The notes under the pieces: generated by a model
What the model saw: the letters and a program-made list of their open reading frames with translations, nothing else
What the model was told of the DNA's origin: nothing
Database searches by the model: none
In this document: piece after piece, positions 46,010-53,780 of the stretch
Numbering within the stretch: position 1 is the first letter of the stretch
How the letters are laid out: each line of letters opens with the position of its first letter
Source of the DNA: Clostridium sp.
Lineage (GTDB): Bacteria > Bacillota > Clostridia > Clostridiales > Clostridiaceae
DNA: 64,000 nt
Assembly (NCBI RefSeq): GCF_022482905.1
Contig: NZ_JAKVOI010000001.1
Span: forward strand, 248,001-312,000
Reading direction: 5' to 3'
Translations under genes and position numbers: made by a program

Positions 46010-46113
46010 ATCTATTAATTTTGATATTATACTCCCTCCTAAATTCAGAACGCCAGTTCTTTATATATTAAAAAAATATATAGGAGACTGAACTCCTATT
46101 AATAAATAATATT

Positions 46114-46380
46114 TTATACTGGCCTGCGTTTTAATACGGTAATATCAACTTCATGCCTTCCTAAGATTTCCTTTACGGCATCTATGTTTTCATTTATGCT
46201 TTTTATATCGCCTTGGATATATGCTATGTCATTGCTTATCTTATCTCTTTCAGCTTTGGAAACTTCTGAACTATGTTCCAACGCCCTTAGTATTTGCGTA
46301 TTTTCATTTAGTTGAGATTTTATAGGCTCAAGTTTTGTATCTAATAGCTCGGCTATAGCTTTTAAATCATCTTTATCCAT
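46114..46380 (-). CDS. Small coiled-coil prophage protein
   Basis: An 88-residue acidic protein predicted to be one long helix pair or coiled coil: AIAELLDTKLEPIKSQLNEN, SKAERDKISNDIAYIQGDI and SINENIDAVKEILGRHEVDI show heptad spacing. No other domain is seen. ATG 46380 is preferred, with GAGAGGA about 10 bases upstream; ATG 46389 is too close to it. It lies just downstream of the SNIPE-like nuclease gene and is probably cotranscribed, so a partner role is conceivable. Confidence 0.65.
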   Translation of the reverse strand: MDKDDLKAIAELLDTKLEPIKSQLNENTQILRALEHSSEVSKAERDKISNDIAYIQGDIKSINENIDAVKEILGRHEVDITVLKRRPV

Positions 46381-46444
46381 GAATATCATTCCTCTCTATA
46401 ATTTAGTATAATCCGTATTTGGTAAATTTATACTATGTTGTTTT

Positions 46445-48082
46445 TTAAGAAGCTATTGATGATGAATTAATGTCATGTTCCATTTTTAAGCTCTGTCTAT
46501 ATTCAGCTGCTTCAGCAATCTTAGTAAATTCAACTACCGCATTGAAATTTTTCTTTACTTCTTCTTCAATTTCTTTTAGGGAAACTTTAAAAAATTCTTT
46601 TCTAGTATTTATTCTATTAACACGTCTATCGTCAAACTTTTTATGTAGAGCATTTTCTAACGAGGGAGCATCCTCACTAAAAATCATGGCATGTACATCA
46701 AATTTAAAAGGAACTGAGGCATCTCCTAATTCTCTAACTCTTTCATCCGGATTTAATCGTCTGGTCATTCCAATTTTATATATATTTTCTCCAAAAGATC
46801 CTATATTAGAGATTATGTACACGTAGCCGGCACGGGTATTTTTCTCTCTATTAGCTATATCTTCTTTATCTTTTCCTAATTGATTTAATGACATTGTAAG
46901 TGCATTTAATTTATCTAGTAATTTAGACTTTTCATCTTGGTTAGCTGTAGATAATTGCTCATTGATATCTTTAATAGCATTTTGAAAATGATGTTCTTCT
47001 TTTTCAATTTTCTTTTTAGCGTTTTCTATTTCCTTAAGGGCTTTAGCTTCTTCACGCATTCGTTCACGTATTTCTAATTGTTCTTCTTTTTCTTCCTGTT
47101 TTTTAATTTCATATTCATAAGCAAGTTCTAACTCTTCAATTTTTAGATTTAAGTATTCAGGCTCTATTGACACCCTCATTCTTTCTCCTAATTTGTTTAA
47201 AGTTTCAAATGATTTATTAATTCTTTTCTTCATGCTTTCAACATTGCTAAATTTTACTTTTGATATGGCAGCTTCACATTCATTGTTAAAAGAACGTAAT
47301 ATAAGTTTTATATTGTCATTAGTCATTGCCTTGCCTTTTGAAACACTATCTTCTACTATCCATCCATCATAAAAAGATATAGCTGTTTTATCTTTTACCA
47401 TTTGTTTTTGTGAAGCCCTTATTTCATTAAGTTTAGCTTTAAAGGCCGTAGAACTGGTTAAGTTATATTGTGGAGTATATAATCCAACTGATTGAAATAA
47501 AAGTTCATTATCTAGTATAATTAAATCTTTTTGTTTCTCCTCTAGCTCGTGAGCAATTTCCTTCTTTTTAATGGATAGTTCTTTTTGCCTTTCTTGTAAC
47601 TCATTTTCAATTTCCTCTTTTTTAGTAACTAATTCTTTAGCAAGTTTAATAGATTCATTATTTTTATTGATTAATGCTTTTTGTTCAGCTAGTGTTGAAT
47701 TTAATTCATGGACATTTGATAACAATTCTTCATTTTGTTTTAATAATGATTCGTTATCAGAAGAAAGTTTACTATTCTCACTTTTATTTTTATTAAATTG
47801 TTCTGTGATAGTATTTAACTCTTCATTTATATTTTTTAGTTTTTCTTTTGAGTTGTTAATTTCAATATTAATTTTTTCCAGTTCTTCTTTTTTACCAGTT
47901 AATGATTCACTCTTTAATTCTTCGATTTGTGAAAATAAGGATTTTTGATCTTCCTTAATTAACTTATCCTTTTTTATGCTTAAAATTAGTAGGACAATTC
48001 CTGTGATTCCCGGTATTATAAAGAACCAGAAAGCAAACATTATTGCAATAAACCAAGTCTGTAAATACCACTTCTTTTTCAT
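46445..48082 (-). CDS. Membrane-anchored DUF4041/GIY-YIG nuclease, SNIPE-like phage defence protein
   Basis: A 545-residue protein with four parts: an N-terminal hydrophobic anchor (about residues 9-35), a long coiled coil (45-195), a DUF4041 region (about 200-330; LFQSVGLYTPQY, KDKTAISFYDGWIVEDSVSK) and, after more coiled coil, a GIY-YIG nuclease of the T5orf172/MUG113 type (about 419-515). The nuclease shows GYVYIISN, YKIGMTRR and a candidate metal-binding Glu in SLENALHKKF (about 476). Anchor plus DUF4041 plus GIY-YIG is the architecture described for SNIPE, which cuts phage DNA during injection. It lies in the accessory slot between integrase and repressor. The defence role here is inference. 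Confidence 0.85.
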   Translation of the reverse strand: MKKKWYLQTWFIAIMFAFWFFIIPGITGIVLLILSIKKDKLIKEDQKSLFSQIEELKSESLTGKKEELEKINIEINNSKEKLKNINEELNTITEQFNKNKSENSKLSSDNESLLKQNEELLSNVHELNSTLAEQKALINKNNESIKLAKELVTKKEEIENELQERQKELSIKKKEIAHELEEKQKDLIILDNELLFQSVGLYTPQYNLTSSTAFKAKLNEIRASQKQMVKDKTAISFYDGWIVEDSVSKGKAMTNDNIKLILRSFNNECEAAISKVKFSNVESMKKRINKSFETLNKLGERMRVSIEPEYLNLKIEELELAYEYEIKKQEEKEEQLEIRERMREEAKALKEIENAKKKIEKEEHHFQNAIKDINEQLSTANQDEKSKLLDKLNALTMSLNQLGKDKEDIANREKNTRAGYVYIISNIGSFGENIYKIGMTRRLNPDERVRELGDASVPFKFDVHAMIFSEDAPSLENALHKKFDDRRVNRINTRKEFFKVSLKEIEEEVKKNFNAVVEFTKIAEAAEYRQSLKMEHDINSSSIAS

Positions 48083-48133
48083 AAATAAGTGCCTCCATTA
48101 TAATGAACTTTATTCAGAAATATGATAATAATA

Positions 48134-48403
48134 TTATCTATGTTTCCTTTTCATTTTTAGTTCCTTTTTGTCTAATTTCCCTTTAAGTTCACGGCTTCTT
48201 TTAGTTTTTAATTCAATTGCATAATCTAATGATTTTATGTATTCTTTTTTAGCCTTAATTTCATTATCTAATTTGGCCAGTTTGATTTTTAGATTAAGAT
48301 ATTTAATTTCTTCTTTATTAGACATTAGTTTTTTTAATTCAGCTTTTAGGCTTGACATTTCCTTTTCTAAGGCTAAAAGTTTTTCCTTATTAAATAAATC
48401 CAT
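48134..48403 (-). CDS. Lysine-rich coiled-coil small protein
   Basis: An 89-residue, highly charged protein. Residues 5-85 are essentially one coiled coil (LLALEKEMSSLKAELKKLMS, KLAKLDNEIKAKKEYIKSLD) and the C-terminus is basic (KLDKKELKMKRKHR). No domain is recognised. The ATG follows GGGAG. It lies 51 bases upstream of the SNIPE-like gene in the same leftward block and is likely in the same transcript. Confidence 0.65.
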   Translation of the reverse strand: MDLFNKEKLLALEKEMSSLKAELKKLMSNKEEIKYLNLKIKLAKLDNEIKAKKEYIKSLDYAIELKTKRSRELKGKLDKKELKMKRKHR

Positions 48404-48492
48404 ATAGTTCTCCCAATTTCTTAAACTTATATTTAATGTTTCTATTGTTTAATTACTTCAGGAAACAATGCTATTAAATTAATCAAAGATAT

Positions 48493-48930
48493 TCAATTTA
48501 AAAATAGTTGAATTAAAACTTCATATGGAATGCCTGTATAAGCAGATATTTGTTTTAATGTCATACCTTGTAGTTCAGTCTCATCAAATTTTACTCCAGA
48601 TAATTTAAAGGCAAAATAATTAGCTTGCTTTTCTATTTTACCTTTGTTGCAGAAAGTGAATGCAGCACATAATAAGTTTGTATTGCACAAGGCATGTCCC
48701 AATTCATGAGATATAATGAACTTTTCTAATATTTCATTTAAGTCATTTCTTATAAATATTATTTCACTATTTTCTAAATCTCTACAGTAAAACGCATCCT
48801 TGTTTCTTAAAAGTATGTTATTTGGTTCAAGCTTTACAATTTTAATCCCCAAGTAATCACAAAGCTCATAAGGATCATTCGTTCCGTATGTTTCAAGCAA
48901 TCCAGCTATTATATTATCAATCCATTCCAT
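48493..48930 (-). CDS. ImmA/IrrE family metallo-endopeptidase
   Basis: A 145-residue zinc peptidase of the ImmA/IrrE type, with the active site in FIISHELGHALCNTNL (HELGH near residue 78) and a downstream glutamate region EKQANYFAFKLSG. Relatives cleave the adjacent cI/ImmR-type repressor and trigger induction of the element. ATG 48930 is preferred; a TTG at 48948 has a poor ribosome site. The gene follows the repressor gene by under 30 bases, the usual repressor-protease pair. Confidence 0.9.
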   Translation of the reverse strand: MEWIDNIIAGLLETYGTNDPYELCDYLGIKIVKLEPNNILLRNKDAFYCRDLENSEIIFIRNDLNEILEKFIISHELGHALCNTNLLCAAFTFCNKGKIEKQANYFAFKLSGVKFDETELQGMTLKQISAYTGIPYEVLIQLFLN

Positions 48931-48956
48931 ATAGGCTTCATCCCCCAAAGTAATTC

Positions 48957-49370
48957 TTACTTTTTATATTTATATCCTAATAGTTTTAATTGATGTAATA
49001 ATTCATTGGCAAAGTCCATGATTTCTTCATCACCCATTTTTTCAGGTTCAAAACCGCCGTACCCAGCAATAGCAGGTTGTTTTAATATAAATTCCATAGC
49101 TTCCTGTGGAGTTTTGAATTCAAAATCCTCTTTATCTATATTAGTATTGGAATTCGTTTTGCTATCTGTGAGACCAAGTAAATAATCTAAAGAAACATTA
49201 AAATATTCTGCTATTTTTTTCTTAATAGAGTCACTGGGAATTCTTTTTCCAGATTCATATTGGGATAATGTTGTATTGCTTATATTGAGTATTTTAGCCA
49301 TTTCTAATTGACTTATAGTTTTTTCTTCACGCAATCTTTTTATCCTGTTACCTAATATATTATTTTCCAT
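48957..49370 (-). CDS. cI/ImmR-type phage repressor (XRE family)
   Basis: A 137-residue repressor with an N-terminal XRE helix-turn-helix (residues 5-65: GNRIKRLREEKTISQLEMAK, ISNTTLSQYESGKRIPS) and a short C-terminal region ending FANELLHQLKLLGYKYKK. It should bind the TTCAC/GTGAA operators in the divergent region 49380-49520 and keep the lytic promoter off. The ATG follows GAAAGGAAA. Its neighbour, the ImmA-type peptidase, is the probable induction switch. Confidence 0.92.
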   Translation of the reverse strand: MENNILGNRIKRLREEKTISQLEMAKILNISNTTLSQYESGKRIPSDSIKKKIAEYFNVSLDYLLGLTDSKTNSNTNIDKEDFEFKTPQEAMEFILKQPAIAGYGGFEPEKMGDEEIMDFANELLHQLKLLGYKYKK

Positions 49371-49382
49371 TTATTATTTTCC

Positions 49383-49520
49383 TTTCACAATTAGTGAATT
49401 TAGGTTTATTATAACAAATAAATTAGTAAAATATATTATTTTTCACAAAATGAAAATAAAGTGTTGACTTTTGCAAAATGTGAAAGTATAATATAAATAT
49501 AGATTTTGCTTATTGTGAAA
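49383..49520. promoter_or_regulatory. Lysis-lysogeny operator/promoter region
   Basis: The rightward promoter is TTGACT (49464-49469), 17 bases, TATAAT (49487-49492). Related operators are TTCAC-AATTA-GTGAA (49384-49398), TTTCACAAAATGAAAA (49441-49456), TTTTGCAAAATGTGAAA (49469-49485, inside the promoter spacer) and TTTTGCTTATTGTGAAA (49504-49520). They fit binding by both repressor and Cro-like protein. Confidence 0.75.
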
Positions 49521-49548
49521 TAAGGAGGCGATTAAAATAAACAATAGA

Positions 49549-49770
49549 ATGAAATTTTATAGGCAAAAGAGTAACTTAACTCAAGAACAGATAGCCAAAA
49601 AGTTAGGTATATCAGTAAGTGCCTACAATATGATAGAAAATGGTAATAGAGGAATATCTTTATTAAGAGCAAAACAGCTAGAAAAAGTATTCAATGTTTC
49701 TATAGATGAAATTTTTTTTGATAATAACTTTCACAATAAGCAAAATAGGGAAGCAAAGGAGGTAGTGTAA
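49549..49770 (+). CDS. Cro-like XRE regulator, possible ATA start
   Basis: A 73-residue XRE helix-turn-helix protein (MKFYRQKSNLTQEQIAKKLG, then ISVSAYNMIENGNRGISLLR). It is the first rightward gene opposite the repressor, so a Cro-type role is likely. ATG 49549 is 20 bases from the strong AAGGAGG (49522-49528). An in-frame ATA at 49537 is ideally spaced (8 bases) and would give the N-terminus NNRMKFYRQ, which matches the usual start of such regulators. The 3' end of the gene contains an exact inverted copy of an operator (49729-49745). Confidence 0.85.
   Translation: MKFYRQKSNLTQEQIAKKLGISVSAYNMIENGNRGISLLRAKQLEKVFNVSIDEIFFDNNFHNKQNREAKEVV
49729..49745. promoter_or_regulatory. Inverted operator copy inside the end of the cro-like gene
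   Basis: TTTCACAATAAGCAAAA is the exact 17-base reverse complement of the operator at 49504-49520, 208 bases away, and lies in the last codons of the Cro-like gene. It is probably a further binding site allowing looping or autoregulation. Confidence 0.65.
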
Positions 49771-49810
49771 TCCCATAAAATAATTCTACTAGCAAAAGGA
49801 AGTGAAATAA

Positions 49811-50290
49811 ATGGCAAGAAAAGCTACGAAAGCAGCAGACAACATATATTATAAGGCACGAATGGAAGCGGCTGCTACAAATGACAAACTCAATAGTAGA
49901 GAAGGGGCTGCTGAAATAATAGGAATTGATAGAACCAGGCTTGCAAGAATAGAACTTGATAGTATTTGTGCTTATCCAGAGGAAGTCTTGATGATGTCTG
50001 ATGCATACAATGCTCCAGAATTGAACAATTATTTTTGTTGTGAGCAATGCCCTATAGGGAAACATACCGTGCCACATCTTGAATTAACAGATATAGGCTA
50101 TCTTGCAATTCAGATATCAGTTTCATTAAAAAATCCTGAATTCATGATAGATAGGTTGATGGAAATTGTGCAAGACGGAATAATATCTAAAAATGAAAAG
50201 CCAGAACTCAAAAGTATAGTTGGAAAATTAGATGGATTTTCTGAAAAAGTACAGTCATTAAAACTTTGGGCACAGAAAAATTTGAAGTAA
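49811..50290 (+). CDS. Prophage XRE-type DNA-binding protein
   Basis: A 159-residue protein with a helix-turn-helix-like N-terminal half (KLNSREGAAEIIGIDRTRLA, RIELDSICAYPEEVLMMSDA) followed by the CCEQCPIGKH cysteine pair (about residues 77-86) and a helical C-terminal part. Similar proteins are common directly downstream of Cro in clostridial prophages; I recall them only as XRE-family regulators. The ATG follows AGGAAGTGA. It is in the rightward early operon. Confidence 0.75.
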   Translation: MARKATKAADNIYYKARMEAAATNDKLNSREGAAEIIGIDRTRLARIELDSICAYPEEVLMMSDAYNAPELNNYFCCEQCPIGKHTVPHLELTDIGYLAIQISVSLKNPEFMIDRLMEIVQDGIISKNEKPELKSIVGKLDGFSEKVQSLKLWAQKNLK

Positions 50291-50303
50291 GGAGGGATTA
50301 TTT

Positions 50304-50588
50304 GTGGAGATGTCGGCAGTAGATCAAGGTTTTAAATCAGCAATTAAAGATGCAATCAAGGAAGCACTGAGTGAAGTCATGCGTGAAAAAGGAAATGAAG
50401 CAAAGGCAACCATGACAATAGATAATTGCGTTAAATACAGTGGCATTGGACGTGACAAAATTATGGAGTTGGCTCATAATCCTAACTCAGACTTCCCAAG
50501 ATTTAAAGTCGGCACTAAGTGCCTTATAAATAAAAAGTTGCTGGATGAATGGCTGGATAAAATTTCAAAGGAAAAAAGAGTTTTGTGA
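50304..50588 (+). CDS. Excisionase/MerR-like helix-turn-helix protein
   Basis: A 94-residue protein. The C-terminal half resembles the excisionase-type winged helix: TMTIDNCVKYSGIGRDKIME, FPRFKVGTKCLINKKLLDEW. Such proteins act as excisionases or early regulators. GTG 50304 follows GGAGGG (50291-50296) by 7 bases; ATG 50310 is an alternative. The next gene starts 14 bases after the stop. Confidence 0.72.
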   Translation: MEMSAVDQGFKSAIKDAIKEALSEVMREKGNEAKATMTIDNCVKYSGIGRDKIMELAHNPNSDFPRFKVGTKCLINKKLLDEWLDKISKEKRVL

Positions 50589-50601
50589 GGAGGGATGGAG
50601 A

Positions 50602-51363
50602 GTGAGTAATTTAATTACAAAGCAGGTCAATTTTCAGAATGTGAACATGATGGCATGTAAAACAGATGAAAAAGTATTTGCCGGGATAAGGAGCATATGT
50701 GATGGACTGGGTATTGCATATAACGGCCAGATGGAAAGAATTAATCGTGATGATGTGCTGCCAGAGGGGGTTCGTAAAATACGCATACCCACATCTAGTG
50801 GAGAACAGGAAACTAACATGCTAGATATTGAGTATTTACCATTTTTCTTAGTAGGCATTAAAAGCTCCATGTGTAAAGAAGAAATAAGACCCCAATTGAA
50901 AGAGTTCAAGCTCAAGGCAAAAGACGTACTGGCAGAGGCATTCGTAAAGTCTAAATCGGAAAGCAACATGAAAATAGTATCTATGCTTCATGAAGAAATA
51001 GGACAGCTTATAAATGTTACCACTGATGTTCAGAGCAGGGTATCAAAGCTTGAGGAAGAGGACTACATCAAGCCATTTCAGAAAAAGGCACTTATAAATG
51101 CCAGGACCAGTAAGGTATTTGAGATAACAGGAGGTAAACAAAGTGATGCTTATAAAGATAAAAGTTTCAGAAGCAAGGTTTACCAGGACATATTCAGGAA
51201 TATCAAAAATATTTATAACGTCAATGAATATGATGCAATACCAAAGCAGAAGTTCAGCGAAGCTTTGAAACTTATAAATGAGTATCAATTGCCACTACAG
51301 CTTAAATATGAACTTGAAAAGATAAACAATCAGATAAAAATGTCAGAGGAGGCGGTAATATAG
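50602..51363 (+). CDS. Phage antirepressor-type protein (P22_AR_N domain)
   Basis: A 253-residue protein. Residues 8-120 resemble the phage antirepressor N-terminal domain (VFAGIRSICDGLGIAYNGQM, EYLPFFLVGIKSS, RPQLKEFKLKAKDVLAEAF). The C-terminal half holds a short coiled coil and an ORF6C-like region (DAYKDKSFRSKVYQDIFRNI, YDAIPKQKFSEALKLINEY). Antirepressors bind the repressor and favour lytic growth. GTG 50602 follows GGAGGG and GGAGA; the longer frame from 50545 overlaps the previous gene without a better start. Confidence 0.8.
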   Translation: MSNLITKQVNFQNVNMMACKTDEKVFAGIRSICDGLGIAYNGQMERINRDDVLPEGVRKIRIPTSSGEQETNMLDIEYLPFFLVGIKSSMCKEEIRPQLKEFKLKAKDVLAEAFVKSKSESNMKIVSMLHEEIGQLINVTTDVQSRVSKLEEEDYIKPFQKKALINARTSKVFEITGGKQSDAYKDKSFRSKVYQDIFRNIKNIYNVNEYDAIPKQKFSEALKLINEYQLPLQLKYELEKINNQIKMSEEAVI

Positions 51364-51557
51364 TGACTCCATGGTACAGAGAATCAATAAGCAGCAGGAA
51401 ATTTAAAGCCGGGCTGAAAGAAGCAGCACCATTTGCATTAACTATGGCGAGAGTTGCACTTGGGGTTGAACTTAAAAAGGGAGACAAGGTTAAAAGTAAG
51501 TTTGATGCGATAAGCAAGGAAATTGAGAGGAGGAAGAAAATTGAAAGCAAAGTATAA
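51363..51557 (+). CDS. Small prophage protein
   Basis: A 64-residue basic protein starting with GTG at the last base of the previous stop, with AGGAGG upstream. It has a hydrophobic middle (AAPFALTMARVALGVEL) and a lysine-rich end. No family is recognised. It is in the early operon. Confidence 0.6.
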   Translation: MTPWYRESISSRKFKAGLKEAAPFALTMARVALGVELKKGDKVKSKFDAISKEIERRKKIESKV

Positions 51558-51783
51558 AGTTGGAGAAAAAGTAAGATTTGAATACAAGAATAATGATACA
51601 AGAGTTGGAGTTATAAAGAAAATCAAGAAAGGATTAGTTAACTATAAATATTTAATTACAGTTCAATATCCAGATATTATGCTGAACCAAGGCGCAGATA
51701 ATGGTGTCCACACATATTTCTATTGGACAAAAGAGAACAAAATAATTGAAAAACTGGTTCCTGGCTATAAGGGATATTGTTAG
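51541..51783 (+). CDS. Small prophage protein (beta-rich)
   Basis: An 80-residue protein starting at TTG 51541 with GAGAGGAGG eight bases upstream. The start overlaps the end of the preceding gene in another frame. The sequence looks like a small beta barrel of SH3/KOW type (KYKVGEKVRFEYKNNDTRVG, YKYLITVQYPDI). No function is assigned. Confidence 0.65.
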   Translation: MKAKYKVGEKVRFEYKNNDTRVGVIKKIKKGLVNYKYLITVQYPDIMLNQGADNGVHTYFYWTKENKIIEKLVPGYKGYC

Positions 51784-51798
51784 AAAGGGTGAAGAAAA

Positions 51799-51960
51799 GT
51801 GTTGAAGGTAATAATTCCAGAGGACAACGCCGAACTGGATAAACAGATTGAAGCATTGGAATATGCAATACAGCATGACACTAATGAGAAAGACAGATGT
51901 ATCCACTTGGCAGCATATGACAGGCTGGTTAAGGAAAATTTGAGGAGGATGAGAAGATGA
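51799..51960 (+). CDS. Small prophage ORF
   Basis: A 53-residue helical ORF (GTG 51799, or TTG 51802), with AAAGGGTG upstream. It contains ELDKQIEALEYAIQHDTNEK and ends in LRRMRR. Its stop overlaps the next start in ATGA, the spacing typical of coupled phage early genes. No family is known to me. Confidence 0.55.
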   Translation: MLKVIIPEDNAELDKQIEALEYAIQHDTNEKDRCIHLAAYDRLVKENLRRMRR

Positions 51961-52121
51961 ATAAAGGAATCAAGTCATTAGAAAAAATATGTAAACCGGT
52001 GGTTGATTATCTTAAAGACAATTATAACCCGCATTGTGCGGTAGTTATTACGGACAATCAAATCAGATTGGTAGAGGATAAAATAGGTATACCAGTAGAA
52101 AGGGTTGAGAACAATGATTAA
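51957..52121 (+). CDS. Small prophage ORF
   Basis: A 54-residue ORF overlapping its neighbours by 4 and 8 bases. It begins NKGIKSLEKICKPVVDYLKD and contains a strand-rich half (CAVVITDNQIRLVEDKIGIP), suggestive of a small alpha-beta protein. GAGGAGG lies about 11 bases before the ATG. No function can be given. Confidence 0.6.
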   Translation: MNKGIKSLEKICKPVVDYLKDNYNPHCAVVITDNQIRLVEDKIGIPVERVENND

Positions 52122-52503
52122 ATACACACTAAAACAGATGTTAGAGAAGCTTGAGAGAAATCACAGTTTGAAGTTTGAATATCTCGGAGATGAAGACCAC
52201 GGTATTGAAAACGGTGCTGTTATTCATCTAACCGAAGACGGATATGTTGTGGATAATTTCGGACATTCTATACTATCATGTTTCAATTTAGGAAGCAGAT
52301 TCAGGTTAGTAAATGAGCCTGTAGACAGAATGACAGCTTTTAGGGCATTTTATGAAGGTAAAAGTATTTGTTGTGAATATAAAGATACAAGGCGTTGTTA
52401 CAAGCCCAAAGAAAAGCTCATGTTAGAAGATAATGATAGATTTGCAATTTCAGTTTTGGAAATTCTATATGGCAAGTGGTTCATAAGGGAGGGAGAACAA
52501 TGA
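52114..52503 (+). CDS. Hypothetical phage protein
   Basis: A 129-residue protein from ATG 52114, with AAAGGTTGAG upstream. It includes YLGDEDHGIENGAVIHLTED, AFYEGKSICCEYKDTRRC and FAISVLEILYGKWFIREG. The pattern of a repeated FYEGK and CEY block suggests a small beta-rich fold seen in many Firmicute phages. No named family can be assigned. It overlaps the next gene by 4 bases. Confidence 0.65.
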   Translation: MIKYTLKQMLEKLERNHSLKFEYLGDEDHGIENGAVIHLTEDGYVVDNFGHSILSCFNLGSRFRLVNEPVDRMTAFRAFYEGKSICCEYKDTRRCYKPKEKLMLEDNDRFAISVLEILYGKWFIREGEQ

Positions 52504-52784
52504 ATGGATATCTGCAATGCTTGATAGACCAATATGAAGGCAAGGCAAGAAAAGCTTTGGGAGGGGCAGAAAGAACAGTATACAGAGAGGTTCTGAATGA
52601 TTTACTGAAGTTCAAAGAGTACGTGGAAAAGCCGGAGGAAGAAACTACTAATAAAGATATACCAAGGAAACATATTATTGTTGATTTTGCTGGACCAATA
52701 AAAGATCTAGGAGAATATCTTAAAAACTTTAGAGGTAAGACTACAGAAGAATTCTTGAAGGAATTTATGAAAGAAGGTGAATAA
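52500..52784 (+). CDS. Hypothetical phage protein
   Basis: A 94-residue protein starting in the ATGA overlap with the previous gene, GGGAGGGAG upstream. It has helix-rich ends and a middle strand (HIIVDFAGPIKDL). No family is recognised. Confidence 0.62.
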   Translation: MNGYLQCLIDQYEGKARKALGGAERTVYREVLNDLLKFKEYVEKPEEETTNKDIPRKHIIVDFAGPIKDLGEYLKNFRGKTTEEFLKEFMKEGE

Positions 52785-52785
52785 G

Positions 52786-52992
52786 ATGGATGATTTAAGA
52801 TTTAAAATACTTGAAGTTAAAAAGAATCCAGATGTAACAGTTATAAGGGCACAATGCACAAAAGATCACGAAAGTGTCACAGCTAGTATACCTACTATGG
52901 GTATAACTGATAGGGACTTTATAAAAAGAGCATTGAAAAATAGATATTTAAATGAAATTTCAGAACAACTGCAGGAAGGTGAAACAATATAA
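52786..52992 (+). CDS. Small hypothetical phage protein
   Basis: A 68-residue acidic protein. ATG 52786 follows AGAAGGTG; a GTG at 52777 lies within that site. It contains LRFKILEVKKNPDVTVIRAQ and DRDFIKRALKNRYLNEISEQ. No function is assigned. The following 88 bases hold only a short GCCCT/AGGGC hairpin. Confidence 0.6.
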   Translation: MDDLRFKILEVKKNPDVTVIRAQCTKDHESVTASIPTMGITDRDFIKRALKNRYLNEISEQLQEGETI

Positions 52993-53080
52993 AATGCCCT
53001 CGGCAAAGGGCAAATTAAATTAATCATTAGTTCCATTTTACATTGGAACGGGAGAAAAATCAAATATGGGAGGTTGGAAT

Positions 53081-53281
53081 ATGAGTAATAAGCAAGATGC
53101 CTCTGCACTAAAAATTGTTAAAAAGGTAAATGAAAAATATCTTGGCTTTATAAAGAAAGAAGGTACTATGGCACTTACCAAGGGTAAAGATTATGAAAAA
53201 GGGTATATTGATGCGCTAATCAAGCAAAATAAATTTATAAAAGATTTTATAAATGAAATTTCAGGAGGTTTGATTTTATGA
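53081..53281 (+). CDS. Small hypothetical phage protein
   Basis: A 66-residue basic helical protein. ATG 53081 follows GGGAGG (53067-53072). Its stop overlaps the Gp157 start by 4 bases, suggesting a linked role in the recombination module. No domain is recognised. Confidence 0.62.
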   Translation: MSNKQDASALKIVKKVNEKYLGFIKKEGTMALTKGKDYEKGYIDALIKQNKFIKDFINEISGGLIL

Positions 53282-53766
53282 GCAAATTGTATGAAATAAG
53301 TGAGAGATACAGAAACATTCAGGAGCTTTTGGACAATCCGGAGCTCCATGATGAAGATATAAAAAAGGCACTTGACAGTATAGGAGAGGAATTCGACACA
53401 AAGGCAGAAAATGTGGCCAAGGTCATAAGTTCCATGTCTGCGGATGCAGAGGGAATCAAAAAGGAAATTGAAAGGCTTCAGGAGAGAAAAAAGGCTGTGG
53501 AAAACAGGGTAAAAGGATTGAAGGGCTATATCTACGAGCAGATGCAGGCCACAGGAAAGAAGAAAATCAAAGGTACATTGTTTACCTTGGCAATTCAGAA
53601 GAACGCTCCCAGTGTAAATGTAGTAGATGAAGATGTGGTACCGGAGCAATACAAGATACCTCAGCCTTCAAAGTTGGACAAGAAGGCAATACTTGAGGAT
53701 CTGAAGCAGGACAAGAAGATAAACGGTGTTGAGATAAAGCAGGGTACAAGTTTGAGAATCAGATAG
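53278..53766 (+). CDS. Siphovirus Gp157 family protein
   Basis: A 162-residue Gp157-type protein: an N-terminal coiled coil (EISERYRNIQELLDNPEL, AEGIKKEIERLQERKKAVEN) and a C-terminal beta segment (TLFTLAIQKNAPSVNVVDED, VPEQYKIPQPSKLDKKAILE). In streptococcal and clostridial phages it lies with recombination genes and was linked to phage resistance when cloned. The ATG follows AGGAGG and overlaps the previous stop. The next gene starts 14 bases later. Confidence 0.9.
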   Translation: MSKLYEISERYRNIQELLDNPELHDEDIKKALDSIGEEFDTKAENVAKVISSMSADAEGIKKEIERLQERKKAVENRVKGLKGYIYEQMQATGKKKIKGTLFTLAIQKNAPSVNVVDEDVVPEQYKIPQPSKLDKKAILEDLKQDKKINGVEIKQGTSLRIR

Positions 53767-53780
53767 GGGGAAAATTTATT

